From RUG11462 sp045649405 (lineage in GTDB: Bacteria; Bacillota; Clostridia; Oscillospirales; Acutalibacteraceae): a stretch of 30,424 nucleotides of DNA. This document shows positions 5,773 to 14,791 of this stretch, one piece after another. The notes under the pieces were generated by a model, which worked only from the letters and a program-made list of their open reading frames with translations, was not told the origin of the DNA and made no database searches. The position numbers were made by a program, and so were the translations under genes. Location of the stretch: assembly GCA_045649405.1 (NCBI GenBank), contig JAZRPW010000002.1:1-30424 (forward strand), in the 5' to 3' direction. How positions within the stretch are numbered: position 1 is the first letter of the stretch; each line of letters opens with the position of its first letter.

Positions 5773-6393
5773 ATGAATATCAAGAAAATGAAAACAATAT
5801 TAAAAAGAGAAAAGGGCGCTGTTCCTATAGTTGAAGCAGCGTTTGTGTTCCCTATTGTCATTTTTGTGGTTATTTTGTTAATTTTTTTAGGTAACTTTTT
5901 TTATCAGCAATCAAAAATGGATTCAATTGCTGTTAGGGCATCTGAATATTTAGCATCAATTTATACGACTCCTATGTTAATCCATTCTGAAATACCTACA
6001 GATACAACTAAAATAAATGCTAAACCATATAGATATTTATTAGGTGACTCAACTGCTGAAACTAAAGCGAAAGAATACATTAATTCATTAATGGCAAGCA
6101 CTGGATCTGGTTATTTTTCAGGGATGGAGTTACAAGGAACGTCTGTTAAATGTAAAATTAACAATTATGTTGTTTATCAAACTGTTTCTGTGCAAATTGA
6201 TTATAAAATTGAACTTTTGCCAATGAAATTATTTGATTTACCTTCAATACAAGAAAGTTCTGTTGCAACAAAAACATGCGCTTGTGATGCCGATGAGTTT
6301 ATTAGAGTTGTTGATATGGTTATGGATTATAGTAGCGAATTTAAATTAACAGAAAAGTTACAGGGTGCTGTTAGTAAGTTTAAAGGGAGTTAA
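5773..6393 (+). CDS. tadE: TadE-like pseudopilin
   Basis: A 206-residue protein with a short basic leader, REKGAVPIVEAAF (residues 12-24), and a hydrophobic helix to about residue 40. An extracytoplasmic domain of roughly 160 residues follows. The KGAV..VE pattern is the TadE prepilin-like signature. The glutamate is 6 residues after the glycine, or 5 after the alanine, so the cleavage point may be shifted. TadE/TadF proteins are minor pseudopilins processed by the A24 peptidase. AGGAG lies 9 bp before the ATG. Cys residues near residues 175-177 could form a disulfide outside the cell. Confidence 0.8.
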   Translation: MNIKKMKTILKREKGAVPIVEAAFVFPIVIFVVILLIFLGNFFYQQSKMDSIAVRASEYLASIYTTPMLIHSEIPTDTTKINAKPYRYLLGDSTAETKAKEYINSLMASTGSGYFSGMELQGTSVKCKINNYVVYQTVSVQIDYKIELLPMKLFDLPSIQESSVATKTCACDADEFIRVVDMVMDYSSEFKLTEKLQGAVSKFKGS

Positions 6394-6404
6394 GGAGAAA
6401 AAAC

Positions 6405-9400
6405 ATGGATTTTTTTAGAAAAACAAAAGGTGCGGTTTCAATTTTTCTAATAATGATATTATTGCCTACTTTAACAATAGCAGGTGTGTTTTTGGACGTT
6501 TCTCGTGTTAAACTTTCAGAAGAAGTGGCAATAACTTCGGCAGATTTAGCGCTTAATACTGTTTTATCTGACTATGATAAAACATTGAAAGATTATTTTG
6601 GTTTAATGGGTTCTTGTCAAAATGTTAATTCAATTATTGATGTTTCGAAGAATTATTTTAAAGATTGTATGGTTTCTGCCGGAGTTCCAACTTCGGTTGC
6701 TATTGGATATGCGGACAGTATTATGTCATCTTTTATCGGTGATGAGGATATAAGCGACTCCTTACGATTATCAGTAGAAGGAGATGTTGAGTTAAACGCA
6801 ACAAAAAATGGTTCTCTTAAAAACCCTGCAGTTTTGAAAAATCAAATTGTAGAATTTATGAAGTATAGAGCACCAGTTAATGGGGTTTTAAGTCTTTTTG
6901 AAGACATTAAAGATTCGGGAGTAGCAGAACAAGCGGATAATGTTTCAAAAGAAACAGAGATGACTGAAAAGAAAAAAGCTTTTTATAACGCAGAAAAGAA
7001 GTTATTGCAAAAAGCAGAAGAAGCTTATGAGGCAACAAAAGAATATCAAAACTATGTAACTTGGACTGGTAAAAAAATAAGCGACGAAGATTTTTTAAAT
7101 ACATTTTCAAGCTTTCTTTCTAATCCGAATGGGGATAATAAAAAACTGAAAGATGTATTTAAAGAAGCTCATCAAAAAATGGTAAAGAATCTTTATAATA
7201 CTCATGATACATCGGGAAATTTAGCGGTAAATTTAATAGAGAGAAAAAACATTTCAACTCAATCGAGTGTTAATACATATTCTGAAAATAATAAGGCAAG
7301 TTTAGATAATATTAAAACATTGTTAACTGATTTTAATACTAAATTAAAGACTTACATATCTCAAAGAAGAACATTAGCTACAAAATATAACAATGTTCGC
7401 GCATATGATAGTGGTAGCGATTATGTTATTCAATATTGGAAAGTTTTAAGCAGTTCATGTAAAGAAACCTATGAGGCTTATGTAACTGCTGCAAACAATT
7501 TGTGGAAGTCAGCTTTAAAAATAGAAAATGCAATGACTTATGTAGCCGATGGTGCAGTTGATGAATTGTTAAATAAGTATAATTATCCAAATACTTATGT
7601 TACTTATGAGTCAACAAACAATGGCAAATTAAGTGTTCAAAGTATTTACGATACTTTATTTGGAAAATATGAGTCGTATTATAAAGGTGAAATAACAAGT
7701 AAAAGAGGTTGCACAGCATTTCAAAATGTTACTACTCAAATAAGCAGAGTAGCTACCACAGCTAGTAATGACAAATTAAAGCTTGAGTCGGTTTCAAATA
7801 TATATAATATTAGAAATAAATTGAATAAATATCAAGTGGACTTCGGAAAAGCTTATAAGTTGGCTGAAAATGCAAAAAAATTAACAGCTGAGTTAAAAAC
7901 ATTACTAGAAGAATATAAAAAAGCTTTTGAAGAGTGGGAGACAGTTGCTTTTGATCCTGAGTTAGACGATAGCGAAATAGCAACCAAACCAAAAACAGGA
8001 GACAGGGCATTAATAAACGAGTTAAAAGCTACAGGCATTGAGTATTTTTCAGAACAGTCGGTTACCGATATGACTAATCGATTAGGAAATATTATGACAT
8101 TTTGTAAAACACTTAAAGATGCAATAAACGCTATAAAATATAAAAGCACAAAAGTGGTTGATATTTCTGGGTACACAAAATTTAGAACCGCTGCTGCGTT
8201 GTCAAATAACAGAATTGTTAGAAATAATAGTTCTTTGAATGCTTATGTAAATGAGTCATTTTCATTTACAATAAGTGCGCAAATTCAAAGAATTGAAATT
8301 CATGAAAACAGAACAAACGATACAATGGATGATGGCGATGCATATGTCATTACAGATTCTTTCAATCCAGATATAACTCAAACTAAATTAGAGTTGTATG
8401 ATTGGATGGTTGAAACTTTTTCTGGCAGGCGTGGTGGTAGAACGCTAACGGAAGAAGATTGTGGTTATAATGTATCAGGTAAGAGTTCGGCAAAAGACGC
8501 AAATAAAGAAATGGATTCGACTTCTGAAAATGTAGATGATGTAAACACTGATGGTAACATTACAAGCGGCAAAAATTTCTCTGAATGGAGCGGTGCAACA
8601 TTACCATCAAAAGATAAAGGCGCTCCAGAGAAATCTTCAGTTAGCGCAAAGATTAGTGCAGTGTCGGATTATACAGCAAGTATATTTAAAGATTTTTCAG
8701 GAACATTTTTATCATCTGTTACAAGCATGAGAGATGACTTGTATATGTTAGATTATTGCTTTGAAATGTTTACTCATGATACTTTTTATAACGAAGGGTG
8801 TTATGATAACCTTGAGGAAGAAGCACAAAAAAAGGTTAATGCAACAAACACAGGAACTTATTATACAGCTACCATTAAAGAAAATTGGGAGAAATCATCG
8901 GATTTTAAAACCCTTACATTAACGCCGAGAAACGCACAAAACAACTGGGCTTATGGGTCGGAAATTGAATATATTCTATATGGAAATAAATCAAATGCGG
9001 TCAATAAGACAACCGCCTATGCAAATATTTATATGATTCGTTATGCAATGGATTTAGCACCAGTATTTTCAGAGTATTGGAATGATCCAATTATTGAGGC
9101 GTTGGCTTTATCTCTACAAGCATTTGCTTTTATACCTGTATCATTAACCAAAACCATTGCTTGTCTTGCTATAACTGCAGGAGAAGCGGCAGTTGATATT
9201 GCAACTTTGAAAAAAGGTATTCCTGTTATTTTTATAAAAGGAAAAGATGATTTGGTTTGCAATTATGAAAATATATTTATGGGCGGAGTAGAAAATCAAG
9301 TCGAAGAGATTAATGATAAATTTGCATTGCAATATAGCGATTATTTAAAGATATTCTTTTTCATAAAGCTTATTGGAAAAGACGAAGCACTTATTTATGT

Positions 9401-9611
9401 GAGAACTGCTGATGTTATTCAAGCGAATATGACATTAGCATCAGGTGAAAGTGGATATGCTTTATCTAAAGCAAGAGCATATTTTGATTTATCTGCAACA
9501 GTATTAGTTGAACCTATGTGGTCAAGGTTGTTAGCTATAGATAATATGGGTGATTTATCAACTGCAAAAGGTTGGAGATCTTATAGTTTTAAATTAAGAA
9601 GAGGATATTAA
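6405..9611 (+). CDS. Large DUF5702-like Tad-associated pilin-type protein
   Basis: A 1068-residue protein. The N-terminus (RKTKGAVSIFLIMILLPTL) has the Tad pseudopilin pattern: basic residues, KGAV, then a hydrophobic helix to about residue 28. The DVSRVKLSEE and ADLALNTVLSDYD stretches that follow fit the DUF5702 family found in Firmicutes Tad loci. The middle is rich in long charged helices, probably coiled coil (around residues 165-230 and 470-530). The C-terminal ~250 residues contain the second conserved block, with YVRTADVIQANM near the end and a hydrophobic stretch around residues 895-935. The role is unknown. By position and N-terminus it may be a very large minor pilin or tip protein. 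There is no Glu at +5. It starts 11 bp after tadE behind AAGGAG. Confidence 0.75.
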   Translation: MDFFRKTKGAVSIFLIMILLPTLTIAGVFLDVSRVKLSEEVAITSADLALNTVLSDYDKTLKDYFGLMGSCQNVNSIIDVSKNYFKDCMVSAGVPTSVAIGYADSIMSSFIGDEDISDSLRLSVEGDVELNATKNGSLKNPAVLKNQIVEFMKYRAPVNGVLSLFEDIKDSGVAEQADNVSKETEMTEKKKAFYNAEKKLLQKAEEAYEATKEYQNYVTWTGKKISDEDFLNTFSSFLSNPNGDNKKLKDVFKEAHQKMVKNLYNTHDTSGNLAVNLIERKNISTQSSVNTYSENNKASLDNIKTLLTDFNTKLKTYISQRRTLATKYNNVRAYDSGSDYVIQYWKVLSSSCKETYEAYVTAANNLWKSALKIENAMTYVADGAVDELLNKYNYPNTYVTYESTNNGKLSVQSIYDTLFGKYESYYKGEITSKRGCTAFQNVTTQISRVATTASNDKLKLESVSNIYNIRNKLNKYQVDFGKAYKLAENAKKLTAELKTLLEEYKKAFEEWETVAFDPELDDSEIATKPKTGDRALINELKATGIEYFSEQSVTDMTNRLGNIMTFCKTLKDAINAIKYKSTKVVDISGYTKFRTAAALSNNRIVRNNSSLNAYVNESFSFTISAQIQRIEIHENRTNDTMDDGDAYVITDSFNPDITQTKLELYDWMVETFSGRRGGRTLTEEDCGYNVSGKSSAKDANKEMDSTSENVDDVNTDGNITSGKNFSEWSGATLPSKDKGAPEKSSVSAKISAVSDYTASIFKDFSGTFLSSVTSMRDDLYMLDYCFEMFTHDTFYNEGCYDNLEEEAQKKVNATNTGTYYTATIKENWEKSSDFKTLTLTPRNAQNNWAYGSEIEYILYGNKSNAVNKTTAYANIYMIRYAMDLAPVFSEYWNDPIIEALALSLQAFAFIPVSLTKTIACLAITAGEAAVDIATLKKGIPVIFIKGKDDLVCNYENIFMGGVENQVEEINDKFALQYSDYLKIFFFIKLIGKDEALIYVRTADVIQANMTLASGESGYALSKARAYFDLSATVLVEPMWSRLLAIDNMGDLSTAKGWRSYSFKLRRGY

Positions 9612-9621
9612 GGAGAAGAAA

Positions 9622-10497
9622 ATGAAAAGAGCAATAAGTTTTATTATTATATTTTGTTTGATTTTTAGTTTATGTGCTTGTAATTCAAGTGAAACAGAGG
9701 ATCATAAACAGCAAGTAGAAGATGTTAAAGAAGAACTATCAAAAAATGCTGAAAAAAATTCCAAAGCAGATGTTGGAGAATATGTTTTGGCCGATGAAGC
9801 GGATTTTGAATGGGAAGAACTTGAAGGCGGAGTTTCGATAACTAATTATTTAGGAACTGAGAAATCAGTCATTATTCCTGAAAAAATTAGCGGTTTTCCG
9901 GTTGTCAATTTAACTCCAGGTGCTTTTGATGAGACAGAAATTTTAGGAATTCATTTGCCTAATTCTATGACAGAGATAAACGAAGAAGCTTTAAGTTATT
10001 ATGGTACTTTACTTGAAGTTATTTTAGGCGAAAACACCAAAACAATTGGCTATAATGCCTTTGGTGGGTGTTCTGCATTAAGAAATGTTAAATTAAATGC
10101 AAATTTAGAAACAATAGGCGAAATGGCTTTTAATCTTTGTTCATCTCTTGAAAAAATTGAATTTAATAAAAGTTTAAAAGCAATAAATACCGGGGCTTTT
10201 GTTATGTCAGGATTAAAAGAGTTAAACATTCCATCAAATGTTGAAATGATAGGTGAAAAACCATTTGGCACCTGCAAAAATCTTGAAAAAGTGTTTATTG
10301 CTGAAGGTGTTAAAAAAATAGAAGAAGAAGCGTTTCAACACTGTGTTTCGCTTAAAGAAGTACATATTCCGGGGAGCGTAACGGAGATAGGAAGTCGTAT
10401 TGTTAGTCAATCTGAAGATGCTGTTATTTATGCACCGAAAGGTTCTTACGCAGAGACTTACGCAGTAGAACATGATATTCCTTTTGTTGCTGAATAA
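9622..10497 (+). CDS. Lipoprotein with BspA-type leucine-rich repeats
   Basis: A 291-residue lipoprotein. The signal sequence ends in the lipobox LCAC (lipidated C20), followed by a charged linker. From about residue 85 it consists of LRR_5/BspA-type repeats of about 22-24 residues, such as TIGYNAFGGCSALRNVKL and AINTGAFVMSGLKELNIP. The terminal cap IYAPKGSYAETYA is typical of these proteins. BspA-type LRRs are binding surfaces, often for host or bacterial proteins. The gene lies between two pseudopilin genes with 10-bp spacings and AAGGAG before its ATG. It is therefore part of the pilus operon, perhaps as a surface-held partner of the pilus. This placement is unusual. The exact ligand cannot be read from sequence. 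Confidence 0.85.
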   Translation: MKRAISFIIIFCLIFSLCACNSSETEDHKQQVEDVKEELSKNAEKNSKADVGEYVLADEADFEWEELEGGVSITNYLGTEKSVIIPEKISGFPVVNLTPGAFDETEILGIHLPNSMTEINEEALSYYGTLLEVILGENTKTIGYNAFGGCSALRNVKLNANLETIGEMAFNLCSSLEKIEFNKSLKAINTGAFVMSGLKELNIPSNVEMIGEKPFGTCKNLEKVFIAEGVKKIEEEAFQHCVSLKEVHIPGSVTEIGSRIVSQSEDAVIYAPKGSYAETYAVEHDIPFVAE

Positions 10498-10507
10498 GGA
10501 GAAAATT

Positions 10508-11155
10508 ATGAAATTTAAATCTGAGCGCGGTGCGATTATTATTGAGGGCGCATTATCTCTTACTTTTTTTATGTTTGCAGTTTTAACTGTTTACACAATG
10601 TTTCATGTTTCATTAGCTCAAGCGAGAATAGGCGCTGCTTTAAATACAACTGCAAAAGAAATTTCTCAGTATGCGTATGTTTATGATTTAACTGGATTAA
10701 ACGAAAAACAGGCAAATTTAAAGGCTAATGGCGGTGCAGCGGAATCTATTTTATCTGATAATTTATCGCAAGTAAATGATGTATATAGTGCTTTTTCTGG
10801 ATTAGCAAGTGGTACTTCTGCCATAGTTTCAAGTCCAGACAATGCCGAGAGTTTTTTATATTACGTTTTAAACGAGGGTATTGACGAAGTAAAAGGTGTA
10901 GCAACTGGAGAGATAGCGAGAATGTTGATGAAAAAACATTTTGGTTCCGATCCAGACGGCTACTTGAAGAAGCTTGGAGTTGAAGATGGAATTAGAGGAT
11001 TGTCGTTTTGGAAGTCTCGAATTTTCAGCGGTGGAGATAGCGATGAAATTTTACTAGATGTTCGATATCAAATTAGAGTTGTGAAACTTCTTGATATTGA
11101 TATGAAGTTAAATTACGAGCTTTGTGCTAAAACAAAAGCTTGGGTAGGAGAGTAA
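10508..11155 (+). CDS. Second TadE/TadF-like pseudopilin
   Basis: A 215-residue protein beginning with a short leader and SERGAIIIEGALS (residues 5-17). Gly8 and Glu13 give the classic G/XXXXE prepilin peptidase site, and a hydrophobic helix runs to about residue 28. The rest is an extracytoplasmic domain ending in a beta-rich segment (LLDVRYQIRVVKLLDIDM), as in TadE/F proteins. The ATG at 10508 follows AAGGAG, which overlaps the stop of the lipoprotein gene. Of the four pilin-type proteins here it has the most canonical cleavage motif. Confidence 0.8.
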   Translation: MKFKSERGAIIIEGALSLTFFMFAVLTVYTMFHVSLAQARIGAALNTTAKEISQYAYVYDLTGLNEKQANLKANGGAAESILSDNLSQVNDVYSAFSGLASGTSAIVSSPDNAESFLYYVLNEGIDEVKGVATGEIARMLMKKHFGSDPDGYLKKLGVEDGIRGLSFWKSRIFSGGDSDEILLDVRYQIRVVKLLDIDMKLNYELCAKTKAWVGE

Positions 11156-11174
11156 ATACTTTTGGAGGACTGTT

Positions 11175-11846
11175 TTGGAAATTTCAGCTTTACTTTTGAT
11201 TTCTTTGATATTTGTTATAGTTGATTATGCGATTATAAAGAGAAATCAAATATATTATGATAATGGTAAAACATTTAAAGTTAACAAAATTACACTACAG
11301 AGTTGGAAGGAAGCTATATTGTTAATTGCAATTATCGTTTCAATATATTCAGTGGTTGTAATGTATTATTGGTTTTATAAAATGTCGTTTGTTTTTATAT
11401 TAAAAAGACTGTGTCTGTTTTCAATATTGTGGCCTATTGCGATTACTGATTATCAAGAATACAGAATTCCAAATAAATTAATTCTTTCTGGAGTAGCATT
11501 GAGATTAGTTGTACTTGTTTTAGAGTTGATTCTTGCCTTTGATAATATGTTAAGTTCTTTGATAGATGCAGGAATAGCGATTTTTGGAACTGTAATTGTA
11601 TGCATTGCATGTATGCTAATATCAAGAGGTAGCCTTGGTATGGGTGATTTAAAATTGATGATTTTAATAGCATCTTTTATAGGAGTTCAAGGAATATTTT
11701 ATTCAATGTTTTTGTCATTGTTTGTGTCTTTTGTTGTATCAGTTGTTTTGTTAATTATAAAAATCAAAAAAAGAACGGACGCTATTCCGTTTGCGCCATT
11801 CATTTTAGTTGGTACGTTTGCAAGTATGATTTTATGTGGAATATAG
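11175..11846 (+). CDS. tadV: Prepilin peptidase (A24 family, TadV/CpaA-like), TTG start
   Basis: A 223-residue polytopic membrane aspartyl protease that would cleave the leaders of the pilin and pseudopilins of this operon. The two catalytic aspartates are D92 (ITDYQEYRIPN) and D158 in GMGDLK. About six hydrophobic helices surround them. The start is a TTG at 11175, six bases after GGAGG at 11164-11168; no suitable ATG exists near the N-terminus. It has the minimal TadV/CpaA form without the N-terminal methylase domain of PilD. The tail overlaps the ribosome binding site of the next gene. Confidence 0.85.
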   Translation: MEISALLLISLIFVIVDYAIIKRNQIYYDNGKTFKVNKITLQSWKEAILLIAIIVSIYSVVVMYYWFYKMSFVFILKRLCLFSILWPIAITDYQEYRIPNKLILSGVALRLVVLVLELILAFDNMLSSLIDAGIAIFGTVIVCIACMLISRGSLGMGDLKLMILIASFIGVQGIFYSMFLSLFVSFVVSVVLLIIKIKKRTDAIPFAPFILVGTFASMILCGI

Positions 11847-11856
11847 AGGTGTAAAA

Positions 11857-13167
11857 ATGAAAAATTATAGAACATTAATACCATTAGCTATGATAGCAAT
11901 AATGGTTGTTTCAATTTATAGTATGGTTTCAGGTGCAATAACTGAACAAACAGAATTGAATTCTATTATAGAAAGAGCTGATAAGTGTTCAAATCAAAAG
12001 TTGTATTCAAGAGCTGAAGCATTATATAGCGAAGCAATAGCTATAGACGATGATATTAAATGGTATTGCAAAGTTGTGGATATGTATTATAAAGCACAAT
12101 TATACGATTCGGCTATAGCATGGAGTGAGGAAATTGTTTCAAAGTTTCCAACGTATGCAATAGGTTACGAAAAAGCCTTAAAAGTTTATATGCATGATGA
12201 GGATTATGAGGAGTCTTATAAGATTATTGATGAGTTTGATGGAAGAAAATTAGAATCAAATATTGTAGAAAAATACAAACAAAAAATTAAAAACAAACAT
12301 TTTCTTGTATCTTATTATTGCGAAGATGTGGGAGCACATTGTTCTGGGTACATAAATGTAATGGATAAAGGATTGTGGGGCCTTGCAAAAACCGATGGTA
12401 GCAAAGTTTCTTCGTTTTCATATAAAAAAATTAGTTGTTTTGCAAACGAGATGGTAGCAGTTTTAGATGAAAAAAACGAATGGTTTTTTATGGATAAAAA
12501 TGGCGAATATATTTATAATATTTCAGATTCTATTAAAGGGAATATAAGCGAAGTAGGTATATACAACAATGGTTTGATACCGATTTGCGTTAATGGGAAG
12601 TATGGCTATTATGATATTGATTTTGAAAAAGTTTTTGGTGATTATGATTATGCAGGTGCATTCAATTCAGGGATTGCCGCAGTAAAGTCGGGCACAAAAT
12701 GGCAATTAATAAATACAGATGGAAAAATGATAACAAAAGACACATACTCTGAGATAATAGTAGACGAAAGAGGTGTATGCTGTAATAGTGATAGGATTTT
12801 TGTAAAACCAAAAGATATGTTTATTTTGGTAGATAAAAACGGCAAACAAGTTGGAAATGAAATGTTTGAATCAGCTCGGTTGTTTGAAAGTGAAAATCCA
12901 GCGGCTGTAATGAAGGATGGTCTATGGGGATTTGTAGATCATTCAGGCAAAGTTGTGGTGGAGCCATATTATTTTAATGCAAAGTCTTTTTCTTCTGAGT
13001 TTGCACCGGTTTGTATTGATGAATTTTGGGGATTTATTGATTTAGATTATAAAGAGGCAATAGAATTAAAGTATCAAGATTGTGCGGCTTTTAGTTCAGA
13101 TGGAAATGTTTTCGTAAAAGAAAATGATAGATGGAATATTTTGAAACTTTATAGATACAATCACTAG
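11857..13167 (+). CDS. Membrane-anchored TPR and WG-repeat protein
   Basis: A 436-residue protein with one N-terminal hydrophobic segment (about residues 7-27; signal anchor), a TPR-like helical region (about residues 30-150), and then WG (KWG-type) beta repeats to the end. Examples are KGLWGLAKTDG, DGLWGFVDHSGKVV and EFWGFIDLD. WG repeats are thought to mediate protein binding. Proteobacterial Tad loci contain a TPR lipoprotein, TadD; this protein may fill a similar scaffold role, but that is a guess from the TPR part alone. The ATG at 11857 follows AGAGGTG, which overlaps the peptidase stop codon. It is the last gene before the signalling module, after which there is a 50-bp gap. Confidence 0.75.
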   Translation: MKNYRTLIPLAMIAIMVVSIYSMVSGAITEQTELNSIIERADKCSNQKLYSRAEALYSEAIAIDDDIKWYCKVVDMYYKAQLYDSAIAWSEEIVSKFPTYAIGYEKALKVYMHDEDYEESYKIIDEFDGRKLESNIVEKYKQKIKNKHFLVSYYCEDVGAHCSGYINVMDKGLWGLAKTDGSKVSSFSYKKISCFANEMVAVLDEKNEWFFMDKNGEYIYNISDSIKGNISEVGIYNNGLIPICVNGKYGYYDIDFEKVFGDYDYAGAFNSGIAAVKSGTKWQLINTDGKMITKDTYSEIIVDERGVCCNSDRIFVKPKDMFILVDKNGKQVGNEMFESARLFESENPAAVMKDGLWGFVDHSGKVVVEPYYFNAKSFSSEFAPVCIDEFWGFIDLDYKEAIELKYQDCAAFSSDGNVFVKENDRWNILKLYRYNH

Positions 13168-13217
13168 ATTAAACGCTATAAAATATATATTCCAAAAAAT
13201 AATTAGGAGATAGAACT

Positions 13218-14783
13218 ATGAACAATTTTACATTTGAAAATCAAGGGACTAATACATATTTAGTTTATTCTGTTGGTGAAAATGAGAGCATTGACTCTAT
13301 GAGCCTTGGTATGCTCACAAATAACAAAATTCCAGGACTTGCTCCAACCATTTTCACACAAATGGATGCTTCAAAATTCTTTAAATATAATGTGTCTGCA
13401 CACGTTTCTGTTAGTCAGTTCTTTTCTGGTCCAGTTAACAAGAAACGTTTGCTTGGCGTTTTCAAAGGCATTGTTGATGCAATGCTTGCAGCAGAGGATT
13501 ATATGATTGACATCAATACAATCCTTCTTGATTTGGATTATATTTTTGCAGATGTTACTACATGTGAATCTGTGTTGATTTGTTTGCCAATTGAAACCCA
13601 AGAGGCGAAAAATATTGATTTGAGTGTGTTCTTTAAAAACATTATGTTTAACACACAATTTGATCAAACAGAAAATTGCGATTATGTTGCTAAAATTATG
13701 AATTATCTTAATAGCACACCAGTAATTTCATTGTCTGATTTTAAAGATTTGTTGGCTAATATTGATGCTGAAGGTACACAAGCTGCTCCTCAGCCAGTTG
13801 TTAAACAACCTGTTGTTCAACAACCAGCTGTTGCAGAAAAGAAACCGGTTGCAAAACAACCAGCCGTTCAAAGCGCATCTACTCCTGCTCCTGCTTCTGC
13901 ACCTGCTTCTGCACCTGCTGCGCCAGCACCAGCACAACCAGCAGCTGTGCCTCCTGTTGCAGAAAAACCTCAAGTAGCTGTGCCTCCAACCAATGCTGCG
14001 CCAGCACAAAACGCACCAAAGAACGAAGGCAAAAAAATGAGTTTCTTTGATCTTATGATGCATTATAGCAAAGAAAATGCTGAACTTTATAAGGCGCAAA
14101 AAGCAGAGCAAGCAACTGCTGCTGCACCAGCACCAGCACCAGCAAAGAAAGAAACTAATAAAAAACAATCAAACGCTGGCTTTGCAATTCCTGGTCAAGC
14201 AGCACCAAGCACTGGCTTTGCAATTCCTGGTCAAGCAGCACCTGCTGTAAATAGCACACCTGCGCCTGTACCTACACCAGCAACTCCTGCTCAACCAGCG
14301 GCTAAACCTGCAGCACCAGCACAACCTGCTACACCTGCACAACAACCTGCAACTCCTGCTCCTGCATTTGTCCCAAGACAAGTGCCTCAAGGTCAAGCAG
14401 CAAACTTTGGTGAAACCACCGTTTTAGGTGGCGGTGCAATTGGTGAAACAACCGTTTTAACAGCGTCAAACAATCCAACACAAACAATCGCTCCACATCT
14501 TATTCGTAAGAAAAACAATGAGAAAATTTCTTTGAACAAACCAGTTTTCAGAATTGGTAAAGAAAGAAGTTATGTTGATTATTTTGTTGGTGACAATACT
14601 GCAATAAGCCGTAGCCATGCAAATATTATTATTCGTGAAGATTCATATTTTGTTGTAGATACAAACTCAACAAACCACACTTATGTTAATGGTGTTATGA
14701 TTCAAAGTAATGAAGAAAAAGCAATTGCTCATGGTGATATTGTTAAACTTGCAAACGAAGAATTTGAATTTAGAGTATATTAG
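13218..14783 (+). CDS. DUF6382-like/FHA phosphothreonine-binding protein with two ETTVL motifs
   Basis: A 521-residue soluble protein in three parts. Residues 1 to ~175 resemble the DUF6382 domain that precedes FHA domains in Firmicutes. Residues ~190-395 are a Pro/Ala/Gln-rich linker with a 12-residue tandem repeat (FAIPGQAAP twice). Residues ~435-521 are an FHA domain with R445 (FRIGK), S464-R465-S466-H467 and N491-G492, the residues that hold phosphothreonine peptides. Between linker and FHA are two ETTVL motifs, at 399-403 and 410-414. In GarA/OdhI an ETT motif N-terminal to the FHA domain is phosphorylated by a PknB/PknG-type kinase and then bound intramolecularly. The same layout here implies kinase-controlled opening and closing. 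The kinase and phosphatase are encoded just downstream. Confidence 0.85.
   Translation: MNNFTFENQGTNTYLVYSVGENESIDSMSLGMLTNNKIPGLAPTIFTQMDASKFFKYNVSAHVSVSQFFSGPVNKKRLLGVFKGIVDAMLAAEDYMIDINTILLDLDYIFADVTTCESVLICLPIETQEAKNIDLSVFFKNIMFNTQFDQTENCDYVAKIMNYLNSTPVISLSDFKDLLANIDAEGTQAAPQPVVKQPVVQQPAVAEKKPVAKQPAVQSASTPAPASAPASAPAAPAPAQPAAVPPVAEKPQVAVPPTNAAPAQNAPKNEGKKMSFFDLMMHYSKENAELYKAQKAEQATAAAPAPAPAKKETNKKQSNAGFAIPGQAAPSTGFAIPGQAAPAVNSTPAPVPTPATPAQPAAKPAAPAQPATPAQQPATPAPAFVPRQVPQGQAANFGETTVLGGGAIGETTVLTASNNPTQTIAPHLIRKKNNEKISLNKPVFRIGKERSYVDYFVGDNTAISRSHANIIIREDSYFVVDTNSTNHTYVNGVMIQSNEEKAIAHGDIVKLANEEFEFRVY
14176..14242 (+). repeat. 36-bp tandem repeat in the FHA protein linker
   Basis: A 31-base sequence at 14176-14206 recurs exactly at 14212-14242, a 36-bp period encoding 12 residues around FAIPGQAAP. 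It lies in frame within the disordered-looking linker, so length changes by slippage would keep the protein intact. Confidence 0.8.
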
Positions 14784-14791
14784 TGATTTTT

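Noticed and set aside
13168..13217. Internal promoter before the FHA gene
   Set aside because: An AT-rich TATAAAAT-like box exists at 13177-13184, but no -35 box is found at a workable distance, so I do not call it a promoter.
13728..14168. Minus-strand Cys/Arg/Ser-rich frame opposite the FHA linker
   Set aside because: It is the complement of the repetitive Pro/Ala/Gln codons. The composition is an artefact of the repeat and there is no ribosome binding site.
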